From the NCBI RefSeq assembly GCF_030867145.1, contig NC_134414.1, forward strand, positions 65,135,397 to 65,199,396: a stretch of DNA of 64,000 bases, read 5' to 3'. Below are positions 11,434 to 23,200 of this stretch, one piece after another. The stretch's first letter is position 1; each line of letters begins with the position of its first letter. Under the pieces are notes generated by a model, which was not told where the DNA came from, did not search any database, and was given only the letters and a program-made list of their open reading frames with translations. This DNA comes from Opisthocomus hoazin. Lineage: Eukaryota; Chordata; Aves; Opisthocomiformes; Opisthocomidae. The translations under genes and the position numbers were made by a program.

Positions 11434-14400
11434 TTCGATTATACTGTTACTCACATTAGCTGAAAAGACTTTCCCACAAGGACAAATAGATCTGTTGAAT
11501 TTTGCAGCATCTCTTCATGGCAACAGTTTGATTTTCCCATCAGTACAAATGAATTAATTTCAATTAAAGATAATGTGTTGCAGTCTCTGAGGAGTAGGAG
11601 ACAGCAGTACTAGACACTTAGTCCATCTCTTTGTTAATTTGAGATGGTGTGTTTTCATGGCACTAGGCTAACACCTGAGAGTAGCATTGTCCATATATTC
11701 TAGTGAAAAGTCAAATCTAGGGGACTCCTCAGTGTTTGTATCTCTCTGGTTTATATACCTGTTCAGATATTGCTGTTAATTTATGTCATGCTGCATTACC
11801 TTTTTTTCTTGCGTAACAAATACACTAGAATTGGAGGCTCACTTGTCACTTAACTACTCAGTAACTCGTTTGCTTGCAGCAGGCAATCCCTGTGACTGCC
11901 TGGGCTTCTCTGGGAAGAGACCATTGACAGGAAGAGGAGAGCTGAGGGGGGCAGTTTGGACAGCTGCTCTTCTGGGTTTCAGGGTCTGCAAGAATACATC
12001 CCTTGTTGGCTAGTTCAGGGTTTGCTTCAGCCTTTGTGCTAACTAGTGTGGTTCTCCTTTACTGTGATATTTAAAGCCACAGGCATCCTTAGAATTGAGT
12101 TTATTTTCATTAAAAATCTATCTGCAGGAGACAGATATATGAGCTTCCACACAGCCTGAGTTCCAGCCACATCTCCCTTAGTTGCCATGGATGATATCTA
12201 ATCAAGGGCTTAATAAGATTCTTCAGACAAATAGATCATTTCATTAGGAACACAGTCCGTGGATCAGCTCAAAACTTTAGCTTTGCTAAGAGTTTGTCCA
12301 CTGGGTCTTCTACAGAAAGTCCCAAGTTTGTGTTTCGTAGTATGTTAGCCACGCAAGAACTAGCTCTAGATGTGAAACCACATTAGCTCAGCAGCATGCT
12401 TGAGTTGTTAAACTCTGTCAAAAATCTGTATTCATGCTGATAACTTGAGTTCTGGATTCAGCCTTGTTTGGAAAGACTATACAAACTGATCCTTAAAGGT
12501 TTTGCCTCTTTCCTAGCAGAAGAGCAGGGAGAAAGCTGACGTGTAATCCCTTACCCGTTAATAGAGAGGCCACCAGGGGCTTGTTCTGTGTTTGTTTTTT
12601 GGGTGGACTTGTTGAAAATGACATGAGACAGAATTCCACTGTTTGACTTGTGAATGCCTTTCATGCTGCCGCAGACCTGTGTGCATGTTGCAAACTAGAC
12701 TGTACCTGCCATTCCAAATTTTCCTGAATCAGGAAGTGATTTTAATCTGACTTTGGGGTGGTGGTGGGGGGTTATTTTACCTAGAATTATATCAGTCTTC
12801 AGTGTCATGATAAGTCATGTGATCATGTGATTTTGGTACAGCTTCCTGTGAAATCTCAGCATTTGTTAGTGTTTGCCTTGAAGAAACTCTGGCGTGCATG
12901 TGTGGGGTCTTGCATGGGTTTCGTGTATAGAAGACACCTATGTCAATCTGTATCATAGTTTTTCAGGTAAAGGTCTTTTGGGCGAAAAAAGCCCACAAAT
13001 ATAATTGTATTTGCAGCAGAAAAATGTTGCACTTGGCATGTCTTTTGCTTTGTTTGGTTTTGTATGCTGATTTTATTGGTCTTCTGAACACTGAGCCTCT
13101 GCTTAGTAGTGGTGGCTTTTCTAGGTTAGGCCTAGATTGTCTTTCGGGTCGATACTAAAAACGAGGGGGTTTTGCTTGTATTATTTTGTGTGTATTTCAT
13201 ATACTGTATAAGCTGTTTGGTTTGTAGATAGTTTTCACTTGTGTAGTGAAACTTCTTGGGAAAAAACATTTCTTTTTCATTAATTGCACCTATAAATAAA
13301 GCAGTGGAGGAGCGGATAGAGATGGGTGTAATGTTTCCTGTTGTGATCTTTTTGAGACAGGATAGATGAATGACTCATTCATTTAAGCAGCAGTGCTGAT
13401 AATGAAGCCTTAAAGGAAAAATATTAAATTCTGTCTATGTGATCTGCCTGTGCTCAGGCTCCTCATCCTGAGGGCGACAATTCCAGGCTCTCCAGGTCTA
13501 CTGCCACGCAGCCCGCTCCGGCAGTCGCCCGTTGCTGTTCTACCCGCTGACCCCTTTTCACGTCACAGCTTCTGAAAGCCAAACTCTTACTGCGCAAGGT
13601 GGAGAGACCTGACATCTCCGGCAGCGATGCTGAGATGCAATGCAGTCTCACTGCTGGGGAGGCGGCAGCACTGCTGCTCCTGGGGAGGAAGCAAAGAGTG
13701 ACTGACTCTTTAAAATAAATGCTTCATTTCTGTGAGTGTGCGCGTATCTGAGTTTTGACGTGTTTTGCATGCTACTGATGTTAGAGTACATGTGGTTGCT
13801 GCTTATTTTCAGCTCATGTCTCCACTGCTCTTTTTCCTCTCACAACTGAGTATCAGTTTCTGCCCTTGTCTGATCTACAGTTACTGCCCCCCATAACTTA
13901 TGCCTCCCACTTTTTCTCACCGAAAAAATAATGAGTTCTGCTGATTAGTTTCCTTATTTCTTCCCACTCCCTCAGCACCAAACCTCACTAGCCTCCCCAC
14001 TCCAGGAGGGGGAAATCAAAATAGCAACAAAATTACTAATTCTTCTGTGGCAGCCTTTTATTTGCTGCTGTCAGTGCTCTGCCGTAACTCAGGTTCCCGG
14101 GGAGAAGGGTTAAAATCCTAGCAGTTGCTGGGACCTTACATCTTCCTGCACAGGAATTTAATAACACACCAGTTTTTCAGTTGCATGGAACTACCGAGAG
14201 GAGGCTTAAATACAATTTTCTTATGACTGTATGAGCAAAGAGGAGCCAATACACTTTTTAATGAAATAAATGTTGTTTAGTTCATTATTGCTTGCTGTTA
14301 AAAACAAAAAAAGCAAAGAAAAACAAAACCTATATTAGCTTAAATAGTAGATCTGCAGAATTAATTGCTTTTTAAGCACAGCATTAAACTGTTGCTTGTA

Positions 14401-15346
14401 CTTTTCTGAGCAATTTGTGGTACTTTTTCTTTAAAACAGCAATAAAATTAAATCCCACATTCATGCTGTGTTTAAGGCGATTTTGACAAATTTAAACTGG
14501 TAATACTAGGCCTATTTTGTTTCTCTAATAAGATGTTTATGGTGAGTGTGGCGTGCTCCATCTAGGCCTGATTTCCAGCTGAAATCAGGTATGACAGAGC
14601 TTGCCAAACCCATTGTGTTCAATCTGGTTAGCAGTAATTGTTTTTATTTTTTTTTCTTCTTTGCTAAACAGAACTCTGACATTTCCTGGAAAAGGCCTGG
14701 GATGAATTTTTAATAGTCTGTAAAAATCCATATAAGCAAACATGGCTTTAGCATTAATTCATGCCATGCTAAAATCAGAGGTGGCATCCTAGTGCTGGAA
14801 CAATGTTTTTCACCACTGGGATTTGCCTCCTGTCTTCTCTCTCTTACCTGTTTAAAGTGAAAGCCATGAACAACAAATGTTACTTTACATTTGCTGCAAA
14901 GATGCCTGGTTGGTCTCCAGTGCTTGTGGTGGATATACAGGTCCAAGCTTGACAGCTGAGTTTGGCTCCGGGGGCAGCTGCTTTCCAGTGAGGCTGGATC
15001 CTGCTGCTGTCAAATGGTGCCCTGCAGCTCAGGGCTCAGTAGGACCCACGACTACCTTCTGCCCCAAGCATGGCAATGCCTCTGTGAGCAGCAGAGCTGA
15101 TTGACTTAGAAGCACCAAGCTCCTGCGGGCCATCACCTCTCATGGAAACCAAGAGCTGCCAGATCTTGTGGCTCCTTTGAGTGCTGCAGGAGCCCAGGGC
15201 TGGGAAAGCCTGACTTTCACAGCAGCACAAGAGCTCCTGTCAGCTGCTAAAAGATATCTTACAGCTGTAAGGGGCAGTTCCCCCCACATTGTCTTTCTCC
15301 ATCTGGAGATGCTCTTTGCAAATTTCCCCGTCTTGCAAGTCATAGG
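11434..15346 (+). other. ITGBL1: ITGBL1 intron with a CpG-richer patch and a GC-rich block
   Basis: Non-coding sequence. Two sub-regions stand out from the AT-rich background. The first is 13467-13665, with about ten or more CpG dinucleotides. The second is 14950-15290, GC-rich with many CAGCTG/GCAGCTGC words, which I could not assign to a repeat family. A short inverted repeat (CCTGATTTC at 14567-14575 and GAAATCAGG at 14581-14589) lies between them. No exon is supported. Confidence 0.5.
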
Positions 15347-15865
15347 TTCATAGAATCATAGAATGGTTTGGGTTGGAAGGGATCTTAAAGATCATCTAGT
15401 TCCAACACCTTCCACTAGATCAGGTTTCTCAGAGCCCCATCCAACCTGGCCTTGAACACCTCCAGGGAGAGGACATACACAGCTTCTCTGGGCAACCTGT
15501 TCCAGTGCCTCACCACCCTCAGAGTAAAGAATTTCTTTCTTATATCTAGTCTAAATCTACCCTGCCACAGTTTAGAGCCCTTGTCCCTTGTCCTGTCACT
15601 CCATGCCCTTGTCAAAAGTCCCTCTCCAGCTTGCTTGTAGCCCCCTTCAGGTACTGGAAGGCTGCAATAAGGTCTCCCTGGAGCCTTCTCTTCTCCAGGC
15701 TGAACAGCCCCAACTCTCTCAGTCTTTCCTCACAGGAGAGGTGTTCCAGCCCTCGGATCATCTTTGTGGCCCTTCTCTGGACCCACTCCAACAGGTCCAT
15801 GTCTTTCCTGTGCTGAGGGCTCCAGGGTTGGATGCAGGACTCCAGGTGGGGTCTAACTAGAGTGG
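15347..15865 (-). mobile_element. CR1 LINE 3' fragment
   Basis: Antisense CR1 with terminal repeats TTCATAGAATCATAGAATGG at its start (the element's 3' end). The - strand frame pieces contain [20 protein letters not shown] and the [10 protein letters not shown] block. They fall in two different frames (15612-15800 and 15415-15615), so at least one indel has broken the ORF. It is truncated near 15865 within the block preceding the [10 protein letters not shown] region. Confidence 0.93.
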
Positions 15866-16881
15866 TTGTGGGGTTGTTTTATTTTCGTAACACCAACTTG
15901 CACACTGACTGCTTTTAATATATTGGTTGCTAGTGCTCTGCTCTCGGGTGCTGTAATCCTGCTTTGTTCTTGTAGACAGGAAGCTGGATTGCTAATGATT
16001 TGCCTAAATTCAGATCCATGGTGAAACTCAGAAGGTGCAACCGTACACTGTGATCCACGATGCCCTCTCTAGTTATTACAAGTAAGCATATAGGAATGGT
16101 TGTTTTTAGTGAAAGAAAGATCTAGCCTGATTGAATAGCGAAGTGGGAACACTGTTTTTCTCCAGGTTGGCACCGGATCTCTAACTTTGCAACTACGCTT
16201 CCCATGTGTTATGACCAGCATTCAATCCTTATGAGCCATGGTGGTTCAGATGTGGCTTGGTTTTGCTGTGTAAGAGGAAAGGTGGCCATAGCAGTGATAG
16301 AAAAATTGCTCTTAGAAAATGAAAATCAGCTGGCAAAGTTTTGAACCATGGTGGTGCAGGAAATAGTATTTCTTTCTGTAGACAGCAGTCTGTAAAATGA
16401 TCCATTGCGTCATAGTTCAGCAAGGTGAATGTCTTGATTAATCAGAGCTGTCTTCCTATGGAAATGGGATCTGATTATTTATTATTATGGAAAATGTGTT
16501 GGCTCTTTCCACAGATAAAGTCATTTGCTTTTAGAAGATAATACAGCTTCTCTCTCTTCACACCACTGCTTGAGCTAGCTGTTGTCTTTAATTCTCTTTT
16601 AATGCCACTTCTTTTCTACATATTTGGAAAAAAGTTCCTGAGGACACCTGGGTTTCCACTTGCTGGAGCATCTTCCTCAGAACTACTCATGATCACCCCT
16701 TTTGCATACCCTTGTATTTTTGAGATTAATCTACCTTACTTTGCTGACTGTCAGTCACAGTTTCTCCTTCCTTTGTTCTTTCTTTTGGCAGATCACCTCA
16801 CTTTCTGTTTTCACATCATCCCCCACTTATTATTCTGTGAGCTGTGATACTTACCTGCCTCCCTTGTCCGTTCCTCTTTGA
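15866..16881 (+). other. ITGBL1: ITGBL1 intron, no feature seen
   Basis: Non-coding. From about 16550 the + strand becomes pyrimidine-rich and stays so on both sides of the next CR1 copy, to about 17690. No exon or RNA gene is recognisable. Confidence 0.5.
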
Positions 16882-17216
16882 TAAGGGAGACCTTATCACT
16901 CTCTACAACTACCTGAAAGGAGGTTGTAGTGAGGTCTCTTTTCCCAAGTAACAAGTGATAGGACGAGAGGAAATGGCTTCAAGTTGCACCAGGGGATGTT
17001 TAGACTGGGTATTAGGACAAACTCCTTCACCAAAAAGTTTGTCAAACATTGGAACAGGCTGCCCAGGGAAGTGGTTGAGTCACCATCCCTGGGAGTATTT
17101 AAAAAATGTGGCACTTCAAGACATGTTTTAGTGGTGGACTTGGGACTGTTACGTTAACAGTTGTATTGTATGATCTTAAGAGTCTTTTCCAACCTAGATC
17201 ATTCTGTGATTCTGTA
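16882..17216 (+). mobile_element. CR1 LINE 3' fragment, sense
   Basis: Sense CR1 tail with GACCTTATCACTCTCTACAA, CCTGAAAGGAGG, GGAACAGGCTGCCCAGGGAA and a TCATTCTGTGATTCTGTAG end that keeps the CR1 terminal octamers. Together with the copies at 11205 and 38493 it is in the minority orientation for this window. It is inserted inside a pyrimidine-rich stretch. Confidence 0.9.
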
Positions 17217-20200
17217 GTTTTCAGGCATCTTTGCTTTTCTTTTGTTCCATTTCACATCTTCTTTTCTTAATTTTTCAGAGTGTTTGGAGCACTCCAGACT
17301 TATCCTAATTTCTCTCTGTTACCAGTTCTGCTTTTGTATCGTGACTTCATGGCCAGCTGTTTCCCATTCTCCTCATCTAAGAATCTGCTGACAAGATCTT
17401 CCTGTTTGCCAGATTTGCAAGTTTTCAGTATATCTGGCCTTCCCTCTTCTCTTCTACATGTTCGTTCCCTATCAAAATTTTACCTTCATCCTCAGCTGTG
17501 GCTTTAGTCTTGGTATCTTTTCTTTGGTGGAACCTCTTAGATTACATTTCTTACACGAACTTATTCCAGAGCGTGCTTACCAATGTGTGACTAGTCATTG
17601 TAACGGTCTTCTCTTCTCTCCATGTCCCATATTCTGCTGCCTTGGCAACCACTTCATTAACTTTTCCTACTCCTACCCTTAAATGCAAAAGCACGAAAAA
17701 AGAAAGAAAAAACTCCCAACAACCTCTCCCACCTTTAAATTCACATAAAATCTCTCCTGTGTGTCTGCCTTGTTGACTTTGGCACTGGCTATTTTACCAG
17801 CGAGCTCTTGTTAATGCTAAAAAAGTATTGAAATTTACTTTTACAGGGTTTATTTCACAAGCCTGGTTTATCTGAAGGGTGGAGTTCTTTCCTTCCTCTC
17901 CACTGGAGTAATCTTGCGGAGAAGTTGCAAAGAACTACTCCTAAATCACTTGGAGTGGGTAGGGAGTTGCAAGTACCTTCCAATTTCTGTAATAGTGACT
18001 ACTGTCCTTGGGAAAACTGTGTTCTCCATACATTCATTGGTGGGAAACGGGCAGTTTTATCATATCATTTGTGGGTGTGCTTAGACAAAGTATTCTGGGG
18101 GAGAAAAGGCACACAAATTGCTACAGCAGATGACTTTGATGCATTCTTTGTCTACCCAGAAAGATAAAACCACTCAGTCCAATGGCTAGGTCCAGATTCC
18201 CCTTTTTAGTTGTTCTTAGCTTGGCAGATATTTTTTTGGTAGAAACTGTTGCAGTGAATATTGCTTTTTCCTTGAAAGGATTGTTTTGTTAGCCAGCAAT
18301 GTAATTTCTGATGAATTTTTAAATATTTAATAAAGCAATAGGTCTGTAGAAAGAATTCTTTGCATTGTCTTTATGTTCTTACGTGATGGCTGAGAAGACT
18401 GTCAAAGCACTACGTTGTGTAATATCTATACTTATTTCCAAAACAGAAGAGGATAGATGTTTTCAATTTAGCATAGAATTCCCTACAGTACTTATCAGGC
18501 TTTGCAGTCTTAACATTTTTTAATCAGTTGTAAAAGATCCGCTTACTCTCTGATTTATGTAATAGACCTTAGCTTTTCTATTTTTACTTCATTTGACTTC
18601 AGAATGTTTCCAAAGTTATAAAAATTTGACTTTTTGGTATACTTATTTTCATCTTAAATTTTTTCATTTATCAAAGTTGACATAATTCTCACTTTTTAAA
18701 CAGTGACTTTTAAAGATAAAAAAGATTAGCTATGCCCTTAAAACAAAAGAGACACAATACTTAATATCAAGAATATTACTGATGTTTTATGTGACTATTT
18801 TTTGTCAAAATCATATTGACTGAAATATCTAAGCAACTAATGACTGGTCATGTGCTTTGAATTCTCCATCTGCTGGAGAGCTTTTAATGCTTTCAGGGGA
18901 ATGTTGGAGTTTTTATTCTCTCTCCCTCACTCTTTTGAGAGAGGAATTATAGGAAAAATCATGGGTTATATAAAACTTCCCTGGCACTCCCAGAAGTTCA
19001 TTTGTGGTAGTAAAGCAGCCTCTGCACTGATATGAAAAGGGCTTTCTTGGTGCCTAGTTTCCATTCAGTTTCAAGCACATCTTTGTCTCCTCACTGGTGT
19101 TTCCTCTTCTCCTTGTCCAGGGGGTGACAGTGACCAAGGGTTGAGGGTCCTCCAGACGCGTTTCCTGGCGGTCAGCATTTTCAGTGAGCTGTCCTGCTGA
19201 GAGCAGACACTGAGTAGCTGGTGGCAACGTGGGTCAGGACTGAAAGGTGGTGGTAGAGCAGGGGCAGGTGGCCGCACAGTGCGACTGCTGTGTTTTGCAG
19301 CTCCAACTTAAGCACCCAGGTAAATCTGCTGCTTGTGACTGACTGGCAAAATGAAGGTGAGTTCCAGTCAAAGCAGAGATCTTGACAGAAGCATGTATCT
19401 TATTTAGCAGTCATCCTTTGAGAAATTTGGGGCCTAATGCAGACTATAAACCTGAATTCTTGCTCTCAGAACTAGCAACAGTATTAATGTATAAGCATTT
19501 GTTTCAGTCTTAGGCTCTTCACAGTGGTTGCTTGAGTTAAGTAATTAAAATAAAATGCCTTGATTTTAGTGTTTCAGAGTACTGTTGTATTTGTCAGGAA
19601 GATTTGGAGACTGATCACGAATCCATCTTTTCTGTGGCATACATTGCGGGAATAGTGTGACCCGACTGGCAGGCTTTAATTACTTGTTGCGTGTGTTTCG
19701 GCTAGCTTGAAAACTGCTAACTGTCTTTAATTGCTGGGTTTCATTCAGGTCCTTGAAATAGGAGGCTAAGTATAAATATGTGAAGCTCATAATTATACCT
19801 GTTCTCTCTAACTCAGTCTTAACAGTGTCTTTGCATGCTCATGGGTTCTATCAAGACAGATGAGCAAAGAGGGTATTTCTTTCGTGAAGTTTAAACAAGT
19901 AACCCTGTAGGGTGATACATAGTACGTCTCGCTGGTCTCCTTTGATAACTCTTGGCTCACGGTTTTATTATTGCTATATGCTCCTCCTGAAACCTGTAAA
20001 CTCAGGGTTACCCACTACAAAGAATTTACTACTGATACTTGAAATCAGAGAGTGGAAAAATGAAGGATTGTGTTGTTTTCTAAAGGTAAAGTTTTAAAAA
20101 GCTGTTGCAATCATGCCCTTAATTCCCTCATTACACATTACATACTTTTCCTCAGAGCCAATCTTTTTGAGCACCGGGAAGAAGCATTATTTCACAGATG

Positions 20201-23200
20201 CAGTTGCATTTGGGGCAAAGATTTTAGGAGCCATAAGGCAATGTCTTTACAACAGATTAAATAGAGAGCTTTGTAACGAGAGGCTAGTGCACAATCTGGC
20301 CAGCTGGCAGCAAAAAGGAAAAATTTGCTTACAAATGAAGAGTAAGAGCTTTTTAACTTGGAACAACTCAGTAGATGATGCAGTTGCTAGGTAATGTCTT
20401 TTGTTTCTGAAAAAGTTTTGAGGTGAAAGCTAATCAATAAGGTAGATAGAGTGTGATGTCATTTGTTGCCATGGTTTCTGAACTTAGCAGTCTGTTATCT
20501 GCAAATAATACTGATGGTTGCTATGCAGTTACATCTTTTCATATTGTTGTTTTGCCACTATAAAGCTCTCTAATCTTGGATAAAGCTTCAAAGAGCAGAG
20601 TGTCTAGGAGTTTAAATGTTGTAATAGATAGGTTTGTATTACAATCCTAAAATATCTTGAAGTTTACTACCTAATAAACAACAGGCTTCAGCAGGAAGTG
20701 AACAAGGTTAACATTTTGGTGATTAAACTTCCACAAAGCAGTTGACATTTTCTAGTAAATTAATCTGCCAATTAAATATCTCTGTGGAGTTAGTGCTATG
20801 ACTCATTACATGGCAGATCATGTAAAAAAAGGGTAAGCAGTCAATCCTCTGGATAATAAGGCAGTCAAATGCATAAAGCTGTAAATGGCTCAAAAGCCAT
20901 CACAGCTTCTTGAACAATGTCCTTGTGTTTCATACGTCTTTTGCTGTTGGATTGTGCCTCTTTATTATGTTTGGGGTTTGTCAGAAAATATATAATAGCA
21001 ACTTATGCTAAGCATGAGACAGTTGGACAGGGTGAAGGGGAAATCGGACGTATTTTTCCTGATAGTTGTCAAGGTGAAGGAAAAGCATTCTCAGGTCAGG
21101 ACCTTTAAATCAAACACAATACTTCATTTTTCATGTTCTATGGAAAAGATGTAAGTTTTACTAGAATGCCGTATATCCTTTATGTGATTTATTGGCATCT
21201 CTTTATAGTAGTTTCTCGTGATAGCTTGAGTTATTGAAAGCATTTTGGAGGGACAGAATGAAAATGAGATGAAAAGACAGAGCTCAGTGAGAGCTAGAAA
21301 GGGTAACATGGGGTGATCTGAAAGACGAGGTGATTTGTAGAAGTAGAAAATGTTCTGTACCCAGTGGCAAAACATTTTAAAGAAGGGGAGGGCCCACTGG
21401 ACAAATAAGAAAGAAAAAAAAGCAGAGAGAAAAGAAGAAAAGTAGAAGGCTGATGGAAGAAAGCTGAACTATTTTTATTGGAGTGAGAGAAGAGGAGAGG
21501 GGAGGGAAGGTAGAAAAAAATCAGATGATGGCTTGCTGAATTCTTGAGTTTTTACATCTTCAGAGTGACATTTGCCATGCTATCTAGTTTTACTCTTTTT
21601 CCCCCAACGGATTCCTCCTCCTCATCTTCCATTTCCACTGTTCTCTGCCTTAACAACACATTCCTTTAGAAAGTGTTTTGCCACCTTCTTTCTTGTCTTC
21701 TTCACACATCTCTCCTCTGTGTGGTGACATTGACTATCACATTTGTTTTGAGCAGAGAAGTAATTGCTTTTGTAGTCCTACTTGTCCCCTTAATATAGCA
21801 AGCGAATAGTCAAGGGCATGCCCCCAAAGGGAGACATGAGGAAGATGTCACAAGGAAAAGCGAGGCATACAGCTAAAATCTTGCTCTTGCAAAGTAGGCA
21901 GGGGTGTTCTCAATGACTTCTCTCCTGGAATTCCTCTAGAAATTCCCTATTGGCTGCGCAGAAACACAATAGCAGTCTTCAAGAAGCGTATCCTCAAAGA
22001 ACTGCTACTGAGAGGAGGCAGATGGAGGAGACATGCCGGCTTGATGATGATAGCAGATGTCAACAAGTTAACAATCTGAAAAGGAAACTAGCAGCACAGC
22101 AGTGCTTCTTACCCAAATGTTTAAAGAGAGGGAGGAGGGAAAAAAAAAAAAAGAAAAAAGAAAAGCAACATGGAAAAGAAGATACAAATCACTAGTGCTG
22201 ATCAGCAAGAGCTGTAAAAGACTATCTGATGCTAAATCTGTGAAGTGGTGCTGTTGAGTGGATTTGTCGAAAGTATTTCACTATTAGGCTTCCACAAAGG
22301 AAGAGCATTTACTTCAGATGCCATATGCCGACTGTGCAATTAGGCTTCCAGTCATACACGCCGTGTGCACTAAAGTGGGGGGCAAGTCTCAGTCATTGCC
22401 AATTGCTGTTGCATAACGCTTGCTTTTACAATCCTGGATATGCAGTTGCTTGTGCTGTTGTGAGAGTTCTGTTGTTTGGGATAACATACTTCTCTTTTAT
22501 TTCTCCAGGGTTTTTATCTTAGGGATATTTTTTCTGTGGTTTTTTTTTTTTTTCTCCCTTAAGGAAAAATGAGATTGACAGACATTTTTTAATACTCTTT
22601 CACATTATAAAGCAATTGAATTTTAAAAACATTAAAAGAAACATACATTTCCTGTCTGAGAAAAAGCCCACACACCTTATTATATGAAGGACAACTTGGT
22701 GCTTTGTACCAGTGAACAACTTTATAAAACATACACAGAACAGTGGAAAGTCTCAGGCAGCTTTAACAAAAGAATTTCTTAATTTGTGAATTTCTGCTGT
22801 TTTTCTTAGGACAAATTTTTATATCAACAGACATTGCACAATGCTGAGTTTAGGTGATGAGCAGACACAGGACTTTGGGTTCCTTCTCCTAAAGGAAAAG
22901 GATAAGAGAATCTGGACACAGCAAAATCCCCAGAGCCACCGTGACACTCTGTGCATTGCATATGCCTGGTGAAGCCTTCAGCCTTTCCCAGCCCCTTCAC
23001 ATGGGACTATGATGTTCCATGTAGTGCTGGATGGCCCAGTGGCACTGAGCACGTCACACAGGTTTGGAGTAGGTTTTGCAAGCCTGATATGGAAAGCAAA
23101 ATAAAAACAGGTGTATCAACATAAGAAATTAGTGAAAGTGTCCTGGCTTTTGAAGCCACCTATGGGCCTAAGGTGAGGTAATGCAACTTGGAACAAGAAG

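Noticed and set aside
21950..22195. Lys-rich frame before an A-rich tract, considered as a processed pseudogene
   Set aside because: No recognised parent protein, no ATG start, no flanking duplication; the A-rich tract is interrupted by G and sits within the frame.
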